From: Faecalibacterium prausnitzii
GTDB taxonomy: Bacteria > Bacillota > Clostridia > Oscillospirales > Ruminococcaceae
Direction: 5' to 3'
NCBI RefSeq assembly: GCF_003287495.1
Contig: NZ_PRLE01000001.1
Coordinates: 248,001 to 312,000 of the forward strand
Length of the DNA: 64,000 nt
This document shows positions 1 through 7,959 of the stretch, in pieces. Below the pieces are notes generated by a model. It searched no databases. It was not told the DNA's origin and saw only the letters and a program-made list of their open reading frames with translations. How positions within the stretch are numbered: the stretch's first letter is position 1; each line of letters opens with the position of its first letter. A program made the translations under genes and the position numbers.

Positions 1-101
1 TTGAAGCTGAACACGATCATATAGGCGATGGGCAGATACATGAAGCAGAAGAACAGGATGACGTAGGCGCGCTGCATCAGACGCAGATGTTTCGTTTTCA
101 T
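1..101 (-). CDS. potC: Spermidine/putrescine ABC transporter permease PotC (partial)
   Basis: Only the first 33 or so codons are present; the gene runs off the left edge. The readable N-terminus starts MKTKHLRLMQRAYVIL and continues into a hydrophobic first membrane segment (FFCFMYLPIAYMIVFSF), which is the usual PotC beginning. Its ATG shares one base with the TGA stop of the upstream permease gene (TGATG), so the two are translationally coupled. Family knowledge: PotC is the second inner-membrane permease of the PotABCD polyamine importer. The assignment rests on position behind potA and potB plus this short N-terminus. Confidence 0.8.
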   Translation of the reverse strand, partial: MKTKHLRLMQRAYVILFFCFMYLPIAYMIVFSF

Positions 102-919
102 CAGGACACACCCTCCATCTCATCCTCGTCAAAGCTCGAGGTAAAGCTCATGCAGAGCAGGACAATGATCATCAGCACCAGGCTCATGGCCGAGCCGACG
201 TTGAGGTTGTAGCTGTTGCCCAGGAACTGCATCTCGATCAGGTCGCCGATGAGCAGGTTGGAGCCGCCGCCCAGCATCCGGCTGATGACGAATGTGGACA
301 CCGCCGGGACAAACACCATGGTGATGCCCGTGCTGATGCCGGGCACGCTCATGGGGATGAGCACCCGCACAAGGGTCTTGGTGGTGGAAGCGCCCAGGTC
401 CTGGGCCGCCTCCACCAGGCTCTGGTCGATCTTGGTCATGCTGGTATACAGCGGCAGGATCATATAGGGCACATAGTTGTACACCATGCCCAGCACCACC
501 GCGCCGGAGGTATTCAGCATGGTATAGGGTCCCAGGCCAAACAGGCCCAGCACCGCGTTGACGGGGCCATTGACACTCAGCAGGCCCATCCAGGCATAGG
601 TACGGAGCAGGAAGTTCATCCACATGGGCAGCATGACCAGCATCAACATGATGTGCTGCTTGTTCACCCGCAGGCGGGAGAGGAAGTAGCCCACCGGGAA
701 CGCAATGACCAGGCAGATGACCGTAGCGATCAGCGCCAGCAGCAGGCTGCGGGCAAACACCGAGCTGTAGCCGCTGATGGACACCAGATTGTCCAGTGTA
801 AAATGGCCCTCGCTGTCCGTCAGGGCGTAGTACCCCACGATGAACAGCGGCACCACGGTAAACAGTGTCATCCATACAAAGTACGGGTACGCCAGCTTTT
901 TATCGTAAATCTTCATCAT
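101..919 (-). CDS. potB: Spermidine/putrescine ABC transporter permease PotB
   Basis: This 272-residue integral membrane permease of a polyamine importer is all hydrophobic segments and short loops. The cytoplasmic EAA-type loop reads EAAQDLGASTTKTLVRVLIP, the site that docks the ATPase. The start is set at the ATG at 919 (an adjacent ATG at 916 is equally possible): a GAGGGG box lies 10 bases upstream, and potA stops 8 bases before it. A longer open frame reaching to 1057 is only antisense-like sequence inside potA. Gene order potA-potB-potC is the classical one; the binding protein PotD would lie beyond the left edge. Confidence 0.92.
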   Translation of the reverse strand: MMKIYDKKLAYPYFVWMTLFTVVPLFIVGYYALTDSEGHFTLDNLVSISGYSSVFARSLLLALIATVICLVIAFPVGYFLSRLRVNKQHIMLMLVMLPMWMNFLLRTYAWMGLLSVNGPVNAVLGLFGLGPYTMLNTSGAVVLGMVYNYVPYMILPLYTSMTKIDQSLVEAAQDLGASTTKTLVRVLIPMSVPGISTGITMVFVPAVSTFVISRMLGGGSNLLIGDLIEMQFLGNSYNLNVGSAMSLVLMIIVLLCMSFTSSFDEDEMEGVS

Positions 920-926
920 GGCCGCA

Positions 927-1973
<1,047 letters not shown>

Positions 1974-2104
1974 AATTCCTTTATCCTCCTTAAACTCAGA
2001 TACGAAAAAAGACAGGGTATTGACCCCATCCCTCGTACCAGGGTGACCCAGCCCCGCACAACATCCATGACAACCGTAATATTGCGCAGTTATTCTGCCC
2101 TGTC
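1974..2104 (-). promoter_or_regulatory. Structured 5' leader of potABC, class not recognised
   Basis: The RNA from the predicted start at 2104 to the potA ribosome binding site can fold. Its first seven bases, GACAGGG (2104-2098), are complementary to CCCTGTC (2017-2011), which is followed at once by six U (2010-2005). Between them lie CAG-AATAA-CTG, a CGCA/TGCG pair and CCCT-GGTACG-AGGG. A closing helix running into a U tract is what a riboswitch or attenuator P1 helix looks like. I cannot match it to a known class. Confidence 0.5.
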
Positions 2105-2110
2105 CCGTCT

Positions 2111-2139
2111 ATCTTAATCAATCCTTGCCAAAATGTCAA
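2111..2139 (-). promoter_or_regulatory. Sigma-A promoter of potABC
   Basis: On the minus strand there is a perfect -35 TTGACA (2139-2134), a 17-base spacer and -10 TAAGAT (2116-2111). Predicted transcription start is near 2104, giving a leader of about 130 nt before potA. Confidence 0.75.
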
Positions 2140-2179
2140 TCACTCTGCCGATGTTTGCCGAAACTTTGCATCCCGCAAC

Positions 2180-2218
2180 AAAAAAACATGCGCCGCACCG
2201 GAATTTTGGTGTGGCGCA
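2180..2218 (-). terminator. Terminator of the ABC exporter operon
   Basis: Minus-strand hairpin TGCGCCACACC / GGTGCGGCGCA (11 bp with one G-U type mismatch, 8-base loop) followed by a T run. It sits just past the stop of the DUF4340 gene. Confidence 0.8.
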
Positions 2219-2230
2219 CGCTGCGTGATT

Positions 2231-3244
2231 TTATTCCGATTTCCATGCGTTTTCCGGCAGCAGAAGCGCCTGCACCGTGCTCTGGTCCACGGTATAGAGG
2301 GAACCATCCCCCTCCACCATCAGGTAATAGCCGTCCATGCCGCTGGCGTAGCGCAGGGTGACGGTCTTTTCCGCCATGGTCACCTGCACGGTCACCAGCG
2401 GGGTGTCAAACCCGGCCGCGGCCGGGTCGGCACCATCCGCAGGGGTAATCTGCCCGCTGACATAACTGCTGAGCGCCGTGAGGATGGCATCCGTTTTGTC
2501 CGTGTCGAGGTCTACCGTGGGGTCATTTTCCAGCCGCCAGACCGTCTGATAGGCGGTGCTGTCCGAGGCCGCCTCGCTTGTGCCGCTGCCTGCACTCTCC
2601 ACCGGCTCCGACATGGCTTTCAGGGAGACCGTCTCTCCATCGGCCAGCGTATAGGAGACTGCCTCGATGGCCGAGCTGGTGAGCCCCGCCGGACTGAACA
2701 CGCCAAAAAGGGCAGCTTTGTCTTTCAAAAAGCAGTTCAGCTTGGAGGACGCCACCGTATACACAGCGCTCTCCCCTGCCTTTTGCAGGTAGACATCCCC
2801 CGTGACGGCATTCCGGGCTCCGAATACCAGTGTTTCCTCGCCGCTGTCCGTGGTGATGGTCACGGTGGCCTGCGGAGCGGAGAAGCCGTAGTCCTCCCCG
2901 GCTGCTTCCTGCAACTCACGTTTGGCGTTCAGCGCCGAAACGGCGGTCAGCATGGCGTTGCAGGAGGATTCATCCAGATGGTAGTCCGGGTCTTCCGCCA
3001 GAGACCAGCTTCCATCGGCATACGCCAGCGTCAGGGTTCCGCTCCGCGCTTCCATTTGGATCTTCCGGACGGTATCCGACGGGATGGCCAGCACCGGGAT
3101 GCTGCCGTCGGCTGCTTCACTGGCAGCCTGTTCGGCTTTCCGGTTGGATGCCGTCAGCACGGCCAGTGCGATGCCCGCCAGCACCACAAGGCCCAGCAAC
3201 AGCAGCAAAACGGCGGTTTCCGGTTTCTTTTTCAGGTACTGCAT
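2231..3244 (-). CDS. DUF4340 domain-containing membrane-anchored protein
   Basis: 337 residues with one N-terminal membrane span (about residues 9-31, AVLLLLLGLVVLAGIALAVL) and a large extracytoplasmic part rich in short beta-like segments. This build is typical of DUF4340 proteins, which in Bacteroidota and Firmicutes accompany GldG-type ABC exporters. The start is set at ATG 3244, 13 bases after the stop of the GldG-like gene; the longer open frame to 3328 would overlap that gene by 70 bases. It is the last gene of a four-gene operon (ATPase, permease, GldG, DUF4340). Substrate is unknown. Confidence 0.82.
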   Translation of the reverse strand: MQYLKKKPETAVLLLLLGLVVLAGIALAVLTASNRKAEQAASEAADGSIPVLAIPSDTVRKIQMEARSGTLTLAYADGSWSLAEDPDYHLDESSCNAMLTAVSALNAKRELQEAAGEDYGFSAPQATVTITTDSGEETLVFGARNAVTGDVYLQKAGESAVYTVASSKLNCFLKDKAALFGVFSPAGLTSSAIEAVSYTLADGETVSLKAMSEPVESAGSGTSEAASDSTAYQTVWRLENDPTVDLDTDKTDAILTALSSYVSGQITPADGADPAAAGFDTPLVTVQVTMAEKTVTLRYASGMDGYYLMVEGDGSLYTVDQSTVQALLLPENAWKSE

Positions 3245-3257
3245 CTGCTCTGCCCCC

Positions 3258-4706
3258 TTACTTGCGGCGGCGCAGCAGGACCACAACGGCACCTGCCGCC
3301 AGCACCGCAGCGGGCAGAACGATGACAAAGGTCAGGCCCAGCGCCACAGAGGTGGAGTTGGACACTTCCAGCGGGGCTGCCTCCAGTGCCTTGGATTCGA
3401 TGAGGGTCGTGCTCTCCTCAAAGGCCAGCGCGGTGGCGCAGGCCTGCAGGAATGTCACGTTGCCGGGCAGCACTTGATAGATGCCCTCGTTATCCATATT
3501 GCCGCAGTCGATCCAGATGACTTCCGCTTCGGTGTTCTCATTGCGGGCGTAGGCCGCCAGCGTAAACGGGCCGTCCGGGTCGCCGTCCTCCTGCGTAAGG
3601 GTCGTCATCTCATAGCCCGCCGTCTTGCTGTAGGCCTCAGCGGAGGTGGTCAGCAGGGCTTCCGAGATCACGTCTTTTGTCTCGGTCAGGGCGATGCCCT
3701 GGGCCATCTGAAGCAGGACACCACGGTTTTTGTCCACGTTGTCCAGCACGCCGCTCTCCACCGCAGAGGCGTAATCCGGCAGCAGATAGGTGGGGTAGCC
3801 GTTCATAGAATGACTGCTGTCCCCCTCCACCACCAGACCCTCCGTGCGGGAAAGGCCAAACTCTGCCAGCAGGGCATCCAGATTGGGGGTGCGGTTGTAG
3901 CTGTCCGTGGTGATCAGCAGTTTGCCGCCCCGGCTCAGGTAGCCGCGCAGGTCGCTCATCTCGTCCACCAGTGCCCCGGCGGAAGCAAAATCCTGCACGG
4001 GGTTGTTGATGACGAGCAGGTCACAGTCTTCCGGGATGCTGTCCGAGAGCATATCCAGCCCGGTGAGAGTCAGGTTCTGGTTTTCCAGTGCACTGGTCAG
4101 GGTATCCGTCAGCGTCTGCTCCCCGTGGTTGGTGGTGTAGTAGGCGTGATGTTCTTCCCCGCTGGTCAGACGGTAGATGGCCGAAGTGATCTTGTTTTCC
4201 CCGTCAAAGGTCACGCTGGAAGTACCTGTGAGGGAATAGTTGCTGTAGTCTTCTTCGTAGAGGTCCGCGGCATCCAGCACCGTGCTGTTTTCGCCGCAGA
4301 CCAGAATGAGGCTCCCATTGGTCACATCTGTGGCCCCATACTGGGTGGCAAAGGTCGGGTAGAGGGCCGGGTCTTTCAGCTCCCAGCTCAGGTGGCTGCT
4401 TTCCGCCGCGTAGTGATCCAGCAGCTTGGAGATAATGACATCCTCGTTGCCCGTCTCCGCCAGATAATAAATTTTAACGTCCTGGGTCAGATTTTTGACC
4501 ACCTCAATGGAGTTGTCGCTCAGGGTGTAGAGCCCCGCCTCCGAGAGGTCCCACTCCGTATACCGGGACGGGATGGCCCGGACAATGAGGTTGAGCAGAA
4601 TGACCAGCACCAACACCAGCGCCGTGACCGCTGCGGAATAGACTCCGCTGCGGAAGATTTTACTGGCTGCTTCGCTTTTCTTCCGCTTGTTCCAATTCAA
4701 TTTCAT
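3258..4706 (-). CDS. GldG family ABC-system extracytoplasmic protein
   Basis: 482 residues. A basic start (MKLNWNKRKKSE) is followed by a membrane span near residues 22-44, then a long outside domain, and a second span just before a C-terminal RRRK tail. The motif FNLTQDVKIYYL-like stretch at about residue 72 (VKNLTQDVKIYYLAETGNED) and the later SRGGKLLITTDSYNRTPNLD match GldG/DUF4350-type proteins with a ThuA/DUF-like Rossmann fold. RBS GAGGAGG precedes the ATG. Family knowledge: GldG partners GldF and GldA in an ABC-2 exporter; in non-gliding Firmicutes the cargo is not known. Confidence 0.8.
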   Translation of the reverse strand: MKLNWNKRKKSEAASKIFRSGVYSAAVTALVLVLVILLNLIVRAIPSRYTEWDLSEAGLYTLSDNSIEVVKNLTQDVKIYYLAETGNEDVIISKLLDHYAAESSHLSWELKDPALYPTFATQYGATDVTNGSLILVCGENSTVLDAADLYEEDYSNYSLTGTSSVTFDGENKITSAIYRLTSGEEHHAYYTTNHGEQTLTDTLTSALENQNLTLTGLDMLSDSIPEDCDLLVINNPVQDFASAGALVDEMSDLRGYLSRGGKLLITTDSYNRTPNLDALLAEFGLSRTEGLVVEGDSSHSMNGYPTYLLPDYASAVESGVLDNVDKNRGVLLQMAQGIALTETKDVISEALLTTSAEAYSKTAGYEMTTLTQEDGDPDGPFTLAAYARNENTEAEVIWIDCGNMDNEGIYQVLPGNVTFLQACATALAFEESTTLIESKALEAAPLEVSNSTSVALGLTFVIVLPAAVLAAGAVVVLLRRRK

Positions 4707-4721
4707 ACCGTTTTCCTCCTC

Positions 4722-5594
4722 TCAGTTCCATCGGCGCTTCTCGATGCCCTGCGCCGTAAAGAACAGGAACAGCCCCGTCACCGAGAGGTAATACACCAGC
4801 GTCGGGAGAGAAAAACTGTTGTTGACGAATTCTTCAAAGGGGGTAAACAGGCACAGCGCGCTCAGCACCGTGCTGAACGCGCTGGTCAGCCAGGCGCTCT
4901 TTAAGAGGAAGAGGCCGGACAGCCCCACGCAGAGGGCCGCGAACAGCAGACATCCCAGGGTAAAGCTCCGGGTGCGCAGCCCCACCAGCACGGAGGCTGC
5001 TCCCGCCAGCCCAGTAAAAACCGCCAGCGCCACGGCACTGCCCGCGTTGAACATGGTGCGCAGGCTGGGCATCATGTAGGCCAGCAGCAACACTGCCACG
5101 CCCATAACGGCGGCAATGATCTGGTTCTCCGTCAGACCGGAGAGGAATTCCCCGATGGCGATGGCCGCACAGCCCAGCAGAAAATAGCATAAAAGGCCCG
5201 CGAAGTTGGCCGCCAGTGCCGTGGTGGTGCTGCCCAGCCCCCAGAGAATCAAAATCATGACGGCATCCACGAGGCAGGGAATCGCAAAAATGACCGCCAT
5301 GGCAAAAAATTTGCCCAGCACGATGCCCCATACCGACACCGGGCTGGTAAGAAGAAGCTGATCCGTGCGGCTGCGGCGCTCCTCGGCCAGCGAGCGCATG
5401 GTGAGCACCGGGATATAGAGCAGCAGGATAAAAATGGTGCGGTCGAGCGTGTAGTAGCTGAAATCCGTCATGCCATAGCCCAGATCCAGCGCCAGAAAGT
5501 AAAGCCCGGAGGTTGCCAGCAGAAAGGCCGTGAGCACATAGCCCATCATGCCATGGAAATAGCTTTTCAGCTCCCGTTTAAAAATCGCTGTCAT
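4722..5594 (-). CDS. ABC-2 type permease (GldF-like)
   Basis: 290 residues with about eight hydrophobic segments and almost no loops. The first (GMMGYVLTAFLLATSGLYFL) and the segment RSLAEERRSRTDQLLLTSPV, between spans 2 and 3, are typical of NatB/GldF permeases; the EERRSRTDQLLLTSP loop is the coupling region. The ATG lies inside the end of the ATPase gene (17-base overlap) behind GAGGAGG, so translation is coupled. It forms the membrane channel for the ATPase at 5578-6330 and works with the GldG-like protein. Confidence 0.85.
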   Translation of the reverse strand: MTAIFKRELKSYFHGMMGYVLTAFLLATSGLYFLALDLGYGMTDFSYYTLDRTIFILLLYIPVLTMRSLAEERRSRTDQLLLTSPVSVWGIVLGKFFAMAVIFAIPCLVDAVMILILWGLGSTTTALAANFAGLLCYFLLGCAAIAIGEFLSGLTENQIIAAVMGVAVLLLAYMMPSLRTMFNAGSAVALAVFTGLAGAASVLVGLRTRSFTLGCLLFAALCVGLSGLFLLKSAWLTSAFSTVLSALCLFTPFEEFVNNSFSLPTLVYYLSVTGLFLFFTAQGIEKRRWN

Positions 5595-6330
5595 GGGGTT
5601 CCTCCTCTTCTTCCGGGTCGGTCTGTGCCCCGGTCAGGGCCAGGAAGACTTCTTCCAGGCTTCTGCCGTCCGCGGTCAGCTCCTGCAGGGTGCCGGAGGC
5701 CGCCAGTTTGCCTTTGGAAAGGATAAGCACCTGCTGACAGACCGCCTGCACCTCGCTGAGGATATGGCTGGACAAAATGACGGTGTGGGCCTTGCCCAGC
5801 TCCCGGATGAGTTTGCGCATTTCGATCACCTGCGCCGGGTCCAGGCCCACGGTCGGCTCGTCCAGAATGATGATCTTTGGGCTGCCCAGCAGAGCCTGCG
5901 CAATGCCCACCCGCTGTTTATAGCCCTTGGACAGGCTGCGGATGAGCCGGGGCAGCACTTTTTCCAGCCCCGTCCGCCGGGCGGCACGGAGCACCTGCTC
6001 CTTGCGCTGGGCACGAGGGACTTTTTTGAGCTCTGCCACAAAGTTCAGGTACTCCCCCACCGTCATTTCCGGGTAGAGGGGCGGCTGCTCCGGCAGATAG
6101 CCCACGCAGGCCTTGGCCTCGTCGGCCTCCTCCGGCAGCGGGTGCCCCGCCACCGTTACCTGCCCGCTGGTAGCCGAGAGATACCCGGTGAGGATATTCA
6201 TAATGGTAGACTTGCCTGCGCCGTTGGGCCCGAGCAGACCGTAGATCTGGCCGTCCTCCACCGTGAACGAGACATCGTCCACCGCCAGATGACCGCCGTA
6301 TTTTTTGGTGAGATGGGATACTTCGATCAC
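5578..6330 (-). CDS. ABC transporter ATP-binding protein (GldA-like)
   Basis: 250 residues. Walker A GPNGAGKST (residues 33-41), Q-loop YLPEQPPLYP, signature LSKGYKQR (the LSKGxxQR form of ABC-2 exporters), Walker B IIILDEP and switch LSSHILSE. The last 15 residues are strongly acidic (DPEEEEEPHDSDF). The start codon is GTG with AAGGAGCG seven bases upstream. It is the first gene of the exporter operon, transcribed from a promoter at 6372-6400. The substrate cannot be told from sequence. Confidence 0.88.
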   Translation of the reverse strand: MIEVSHLTKKYGGHLAVDDVSFTVEDGQIYGLLGPNGAGKSTIMNILTGYLSATSGQVTVAGHPLPEEADEAKACVGYLPEQPPLYPEMTVGEYLNFVAELKKVPRAQRKEQVLRAARRTGLEKVLPRLIRSLSKGYKQRVGIAQALLGSPKIIILDEPTVGLDPAQVIEMRKLIRELGKAHTVILSSHILSEVQAVCQQVLILSKGKLAASGTLQELTADGRSLEEVFLALTGAQTDPEEEEEPHDSDF

Positions 6331-6371
6331 AGAATAACGCTCCTTATCTCAGCATCTTGTGCTTTATTGTT

Positions 6372-6400
6372 GGTATATTCTAGGATATAAATGTGTTCAA
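6372..6400 (-). promoter_or_regulatory. Promoter of the GldA/F/G-like operon
   Basis: Minus strand -35 TTGAAC (6400-6395), 17-base spacer, -10 TATACC (6377-6372). It lies 42 bases before the GTG start of the ATPase gene. Confidence 0.55.
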
Positions 6401-6463
6401 AATAAGGCAAAGAAGTGTAAACTCCGCAAGACGCCCCATTGCGGCAGAAAACGACACCTGCAC

Positions 6464-6500
6464 AAAACAAAAAGCGCCGCTCCCCGCAGGGAACGACGCT
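6464..6500 (-). terminator. Terminator of rpmE
   Basis: Minus-strand hairpin AGCGTCGTTCCC / GGGGAGCGGCGCT followed by a run of T. It starts 17 bases after the L31 stop codon. Confidence 0.85.
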
Positions 6501-6516
6501 GAGAAAAGACCAGTAA

Positions 6517-6717
6517 TTACTTACGGCCGAAGCGCTTGTTGAAGCGCTCAACACGTCCGCCAGTGTCAACCAGCTTCTGCTTACCAGTGTAGAAGGGATG
6601 GCACTTAGAGCAAACTTCGACGTGGATCTCGGGCTTGGTGGAACGAGTCTTGATGACATTGCCGCAAGCGCAGGTAATGGTGCAGTCAACGTAGTTCGGA
6701 TGGATACCCTGTTTCAT
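6517..6717 (-). CDS. rpmE: 50S ribosomal protein L31
   Basis: 66 residues beginning [20 protein letters not shown], the standard L31 start. Four cysteines in CACG and CSKC positions mark the zinc-binding (C+) form, which binds one Zn and is typical of zinc-replete cells. The ATG at 6717 has GAGGTG six bases upstream; a GTG nine bases earlier would break that spacing and add MKR-like residues not seen in the family. It is a single-gene unit with its own promoter and terminator. L31 sits at the 50S central protuberance and bridges to the 30S head. Confidence 0.97.
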   Translation of the reverse strand: MKQGIHPNYVDCTITCACGNVIKTRSTKPEIHVEVCSKCHPFYTGKQKLVDTGGRVERFNKRFGRK

Positions 6718-6826
6718 TCTTTTCACCTCAATTCTGGTTCTGACTTATTGGGGCCATATTTAATGTATGTGCCCATCACAACCTTCAATATCGGCTACCC
6801 CGTCGAGCGGCCTTGGAAACGATTGC
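6718..6826 (-). promoter_or_regulatory. Long rpmE leader, possible L31 autoregulatory RNA
   Basis: The predicted transcript starts near 6826, leaving about 110 nt before the L31 start. That is long for a single small ribosomal gene. Structured L31 leaders have been described in Firmicutes; whether this one belongs to that class needs a covariance search. The GC-rich part at 6790-6815 (CCAAGGCCGCTCGACGGGG on the minus strand) could pair with downstream GGCCCC/CCAAT stretches. Confidence 0.35.
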
Positions 6827-6832
6827 CTTAGT

Positions 6833-6860
6833 ATTATAGCACGGATTTTGAGAATTGCAA
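6833..6860 (-). promoter_or_regulatory. Promoter of rpmE
   Basis: Minus strand -35 TTGCAA (6860-6855), 16-base spacer, perfect -10 TATAAT (6838-6833). Confidence 0.75.
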
Positions 6861-6905
6861 GAGGGAAATTTTGATTTTTTCGATTTGCAAAAGACAAAAT
6901 CAAAG

Positions 6906-6995
6906 ATGGTTTATGACATTTCTATGATGGTGCTCAGTATTATTGGTGCCATTGGAGCCTTGCTGACCATTTGGAACCAGTTCAAGCGCTCCTAA
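6906..6995 (+). CDS. Small hydrophobic peptide, 29 residues
   Basis: A short frame coding for a peptide with an amphipathic N-terminus (MVYDISMMV), a hydrophobic core (LSIIGAIGALLTIW) and a basic tail (NQFKRS). It ends seven bases before a strong hairpin terminator on the same strand, as if it were the only product of a short transcript. The length, single span and charged tail resemble small holin-like or type I toxin peptides, and also harmless single-span peptides. No Shine-Dalgarno is visible (CAAAAGACAAAATCAAAG precedes the ATG), which lowers confidence. No function is claimed. Confidence 0.4.
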   Translation: MVYDISMMVLSIIGAIGALLTIWNQFKRS

Positions 6996-7001
6996 GGGAG
7001 A

Positions 7002-7038
7002 AAAACGGCCATGCTGTGAAAACGGCTATGGCCGTTTT
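7002..7038. terminator. Bidirectional terminator between small peptide gene and spo0A
   Basis: Perfect 11-bp stem AAAACGGCCAT / ATGGCCGTTTT with a 15-base loop and T/A runs on both sides. It can end both the plus-strand small-peptide transcript and the minus-strand spo0A transcript. Confidence 0.8.
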
Positions 7039-7043
7039 GTATT

Positions 7044-7805
7044 TTACCCTACTCTCTGCCGCTTATCCAGCCGCATTTTATCGGCTATCATCGCGATGAA
7101 CTCGCTGTTCGTGGGTTTGCCTCTCAGGTTATGAATCGTATACCCGAAATAGCTGTTCAGGGTATCCACATCACCCCGGTCCCACGCCACCTCGATGGCA
7201 TGGCGGATGGCGCGCTCCACCCGACTGGCGGTGGTGCCGTTTTTCTTGGCGATTTCCGGGTACAGGCGCTTGGTCACGGCATTGATGTAATCCGGTTCAT
7301 CCATCGTCAGGAGGATGGCGTCCCGCAGGAATTGGTAGCCCTTGATGTGGGCAGGGACACCGATCTGGTGCAAAATCTCGGTAACGGTCAGCTCGTCGCT
7401 GTCCACGCTGGTCTGCACCAGAACGCGCTTCTCGTGGCCAAGGGCCACCTTGAGAACCCGGCTGGCCAGAACATTTTCGTCAAACGGCTTGACGAAATAG
7501 TACGCGAAGCCCTCATCCAGCAGTTCCTGCACCATTTCTTCGCTCTGGAACGCACCTGTCACAAAAAACGCGGTGTGGCGCTCCCCGGCGGCATTGTACT
7601 TCTGTTTGACGGCCAACGCGTCCAGCCCCGGCATAAATGCATCCAGCAGGACCACCTGCGGCCGCACCGAAAGCATTTTCTGCAGGACTTTCAGCCCGTC
7701 TTTCTCCACGACCGTCACCTCGACGCCTTTGAGCTCCAGCGCCTCGCGGCAGGCTGCCGTGACTTCTGCACTGGTATCCGACATCAAAAATTTCACTTTA
7801 TCCAT
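7044..7805 (-). CDS. spo0A: Sporulation transcription factor Spo0A
   Basis: 253 residues. The N-terminal receiver domain carries the phosphoacceptor Asp in [13 protein letters not shown] (about residue 55), the acidic pocket MSD near residue 9 and the conserved Lys in YYFVKPF. The C-terminal DNA-binding domain is very conserved: [30 protein letters not shown] and [17 protein letters not shown] are signature Spo0A stretches. GGAGGAAAG lies before the ATG at 7805, so the 21-residue extension to 7868 is not used. Family knowledge: phosphorylated Spo0A is the master switch into sporulation and stationary phase. spoIVB lies just upstream in the same direction, the standard spoIVB-spo0A order. Confidence 0.97.
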   Translation of the reverse strand: MDKVKFLMSDTSAEVTAACREALELKGVEVTVVEKDGLKVLQKMLSVRPQVVLLDAFMPGLDALAVKQKYNAAGERHTAFFVTGAFQSEEMVQELLDEGFAYYFVKPFDENVLASRVLKVALGHEKRVLVQTSVDSDELTVTEILHQIGVPAHIKGYQFLRDAILLTMDEPDYINAVTKRLYPEIAKKNGTTASRVERAIRHAIEVAWDRGDVDTLNSYFGYTIHNLRGKPTNSEFIAMIADKMRLDKRQRVG

Positions 7806-7858
7806 CGTACTTTCCTCCAATGTGTGCTTCAATCTGTGCAGTTCCCTTAACGATTTAT

Positions 7859-7887
7859 ATTTTACCATATTATTCCATTCTTTTCAA
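7859..7887 (-). promoter_or_regulatory. Promoter of spo0A
   Basis: Minus strand -35 TTGAAA (7887-7882), 17-base spacer, -10 TAAAAT (7864-7859), with TATGG just before the -10. A TGTCAAA heptamer on the minus strand (7902-7896) differs at one base from the Spo0A box TGTCGAA and could be an autoregulatory site; this is weak. Confidence 0.55.
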
Positions 7888-7959
7888 TGGTTATTTTTGA
7901 CATATTTAGGAAAGTAATGTCGTTTTGGATTTATTTATTTTGCTATAAATTCCCAGATT

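Noticed and set aside
1974-2104. Identification of the potABC leader as a TPP, SAM or cobalamin riboswitch
   Set aside because: None of the diagnostic core sequences for these classes is present.
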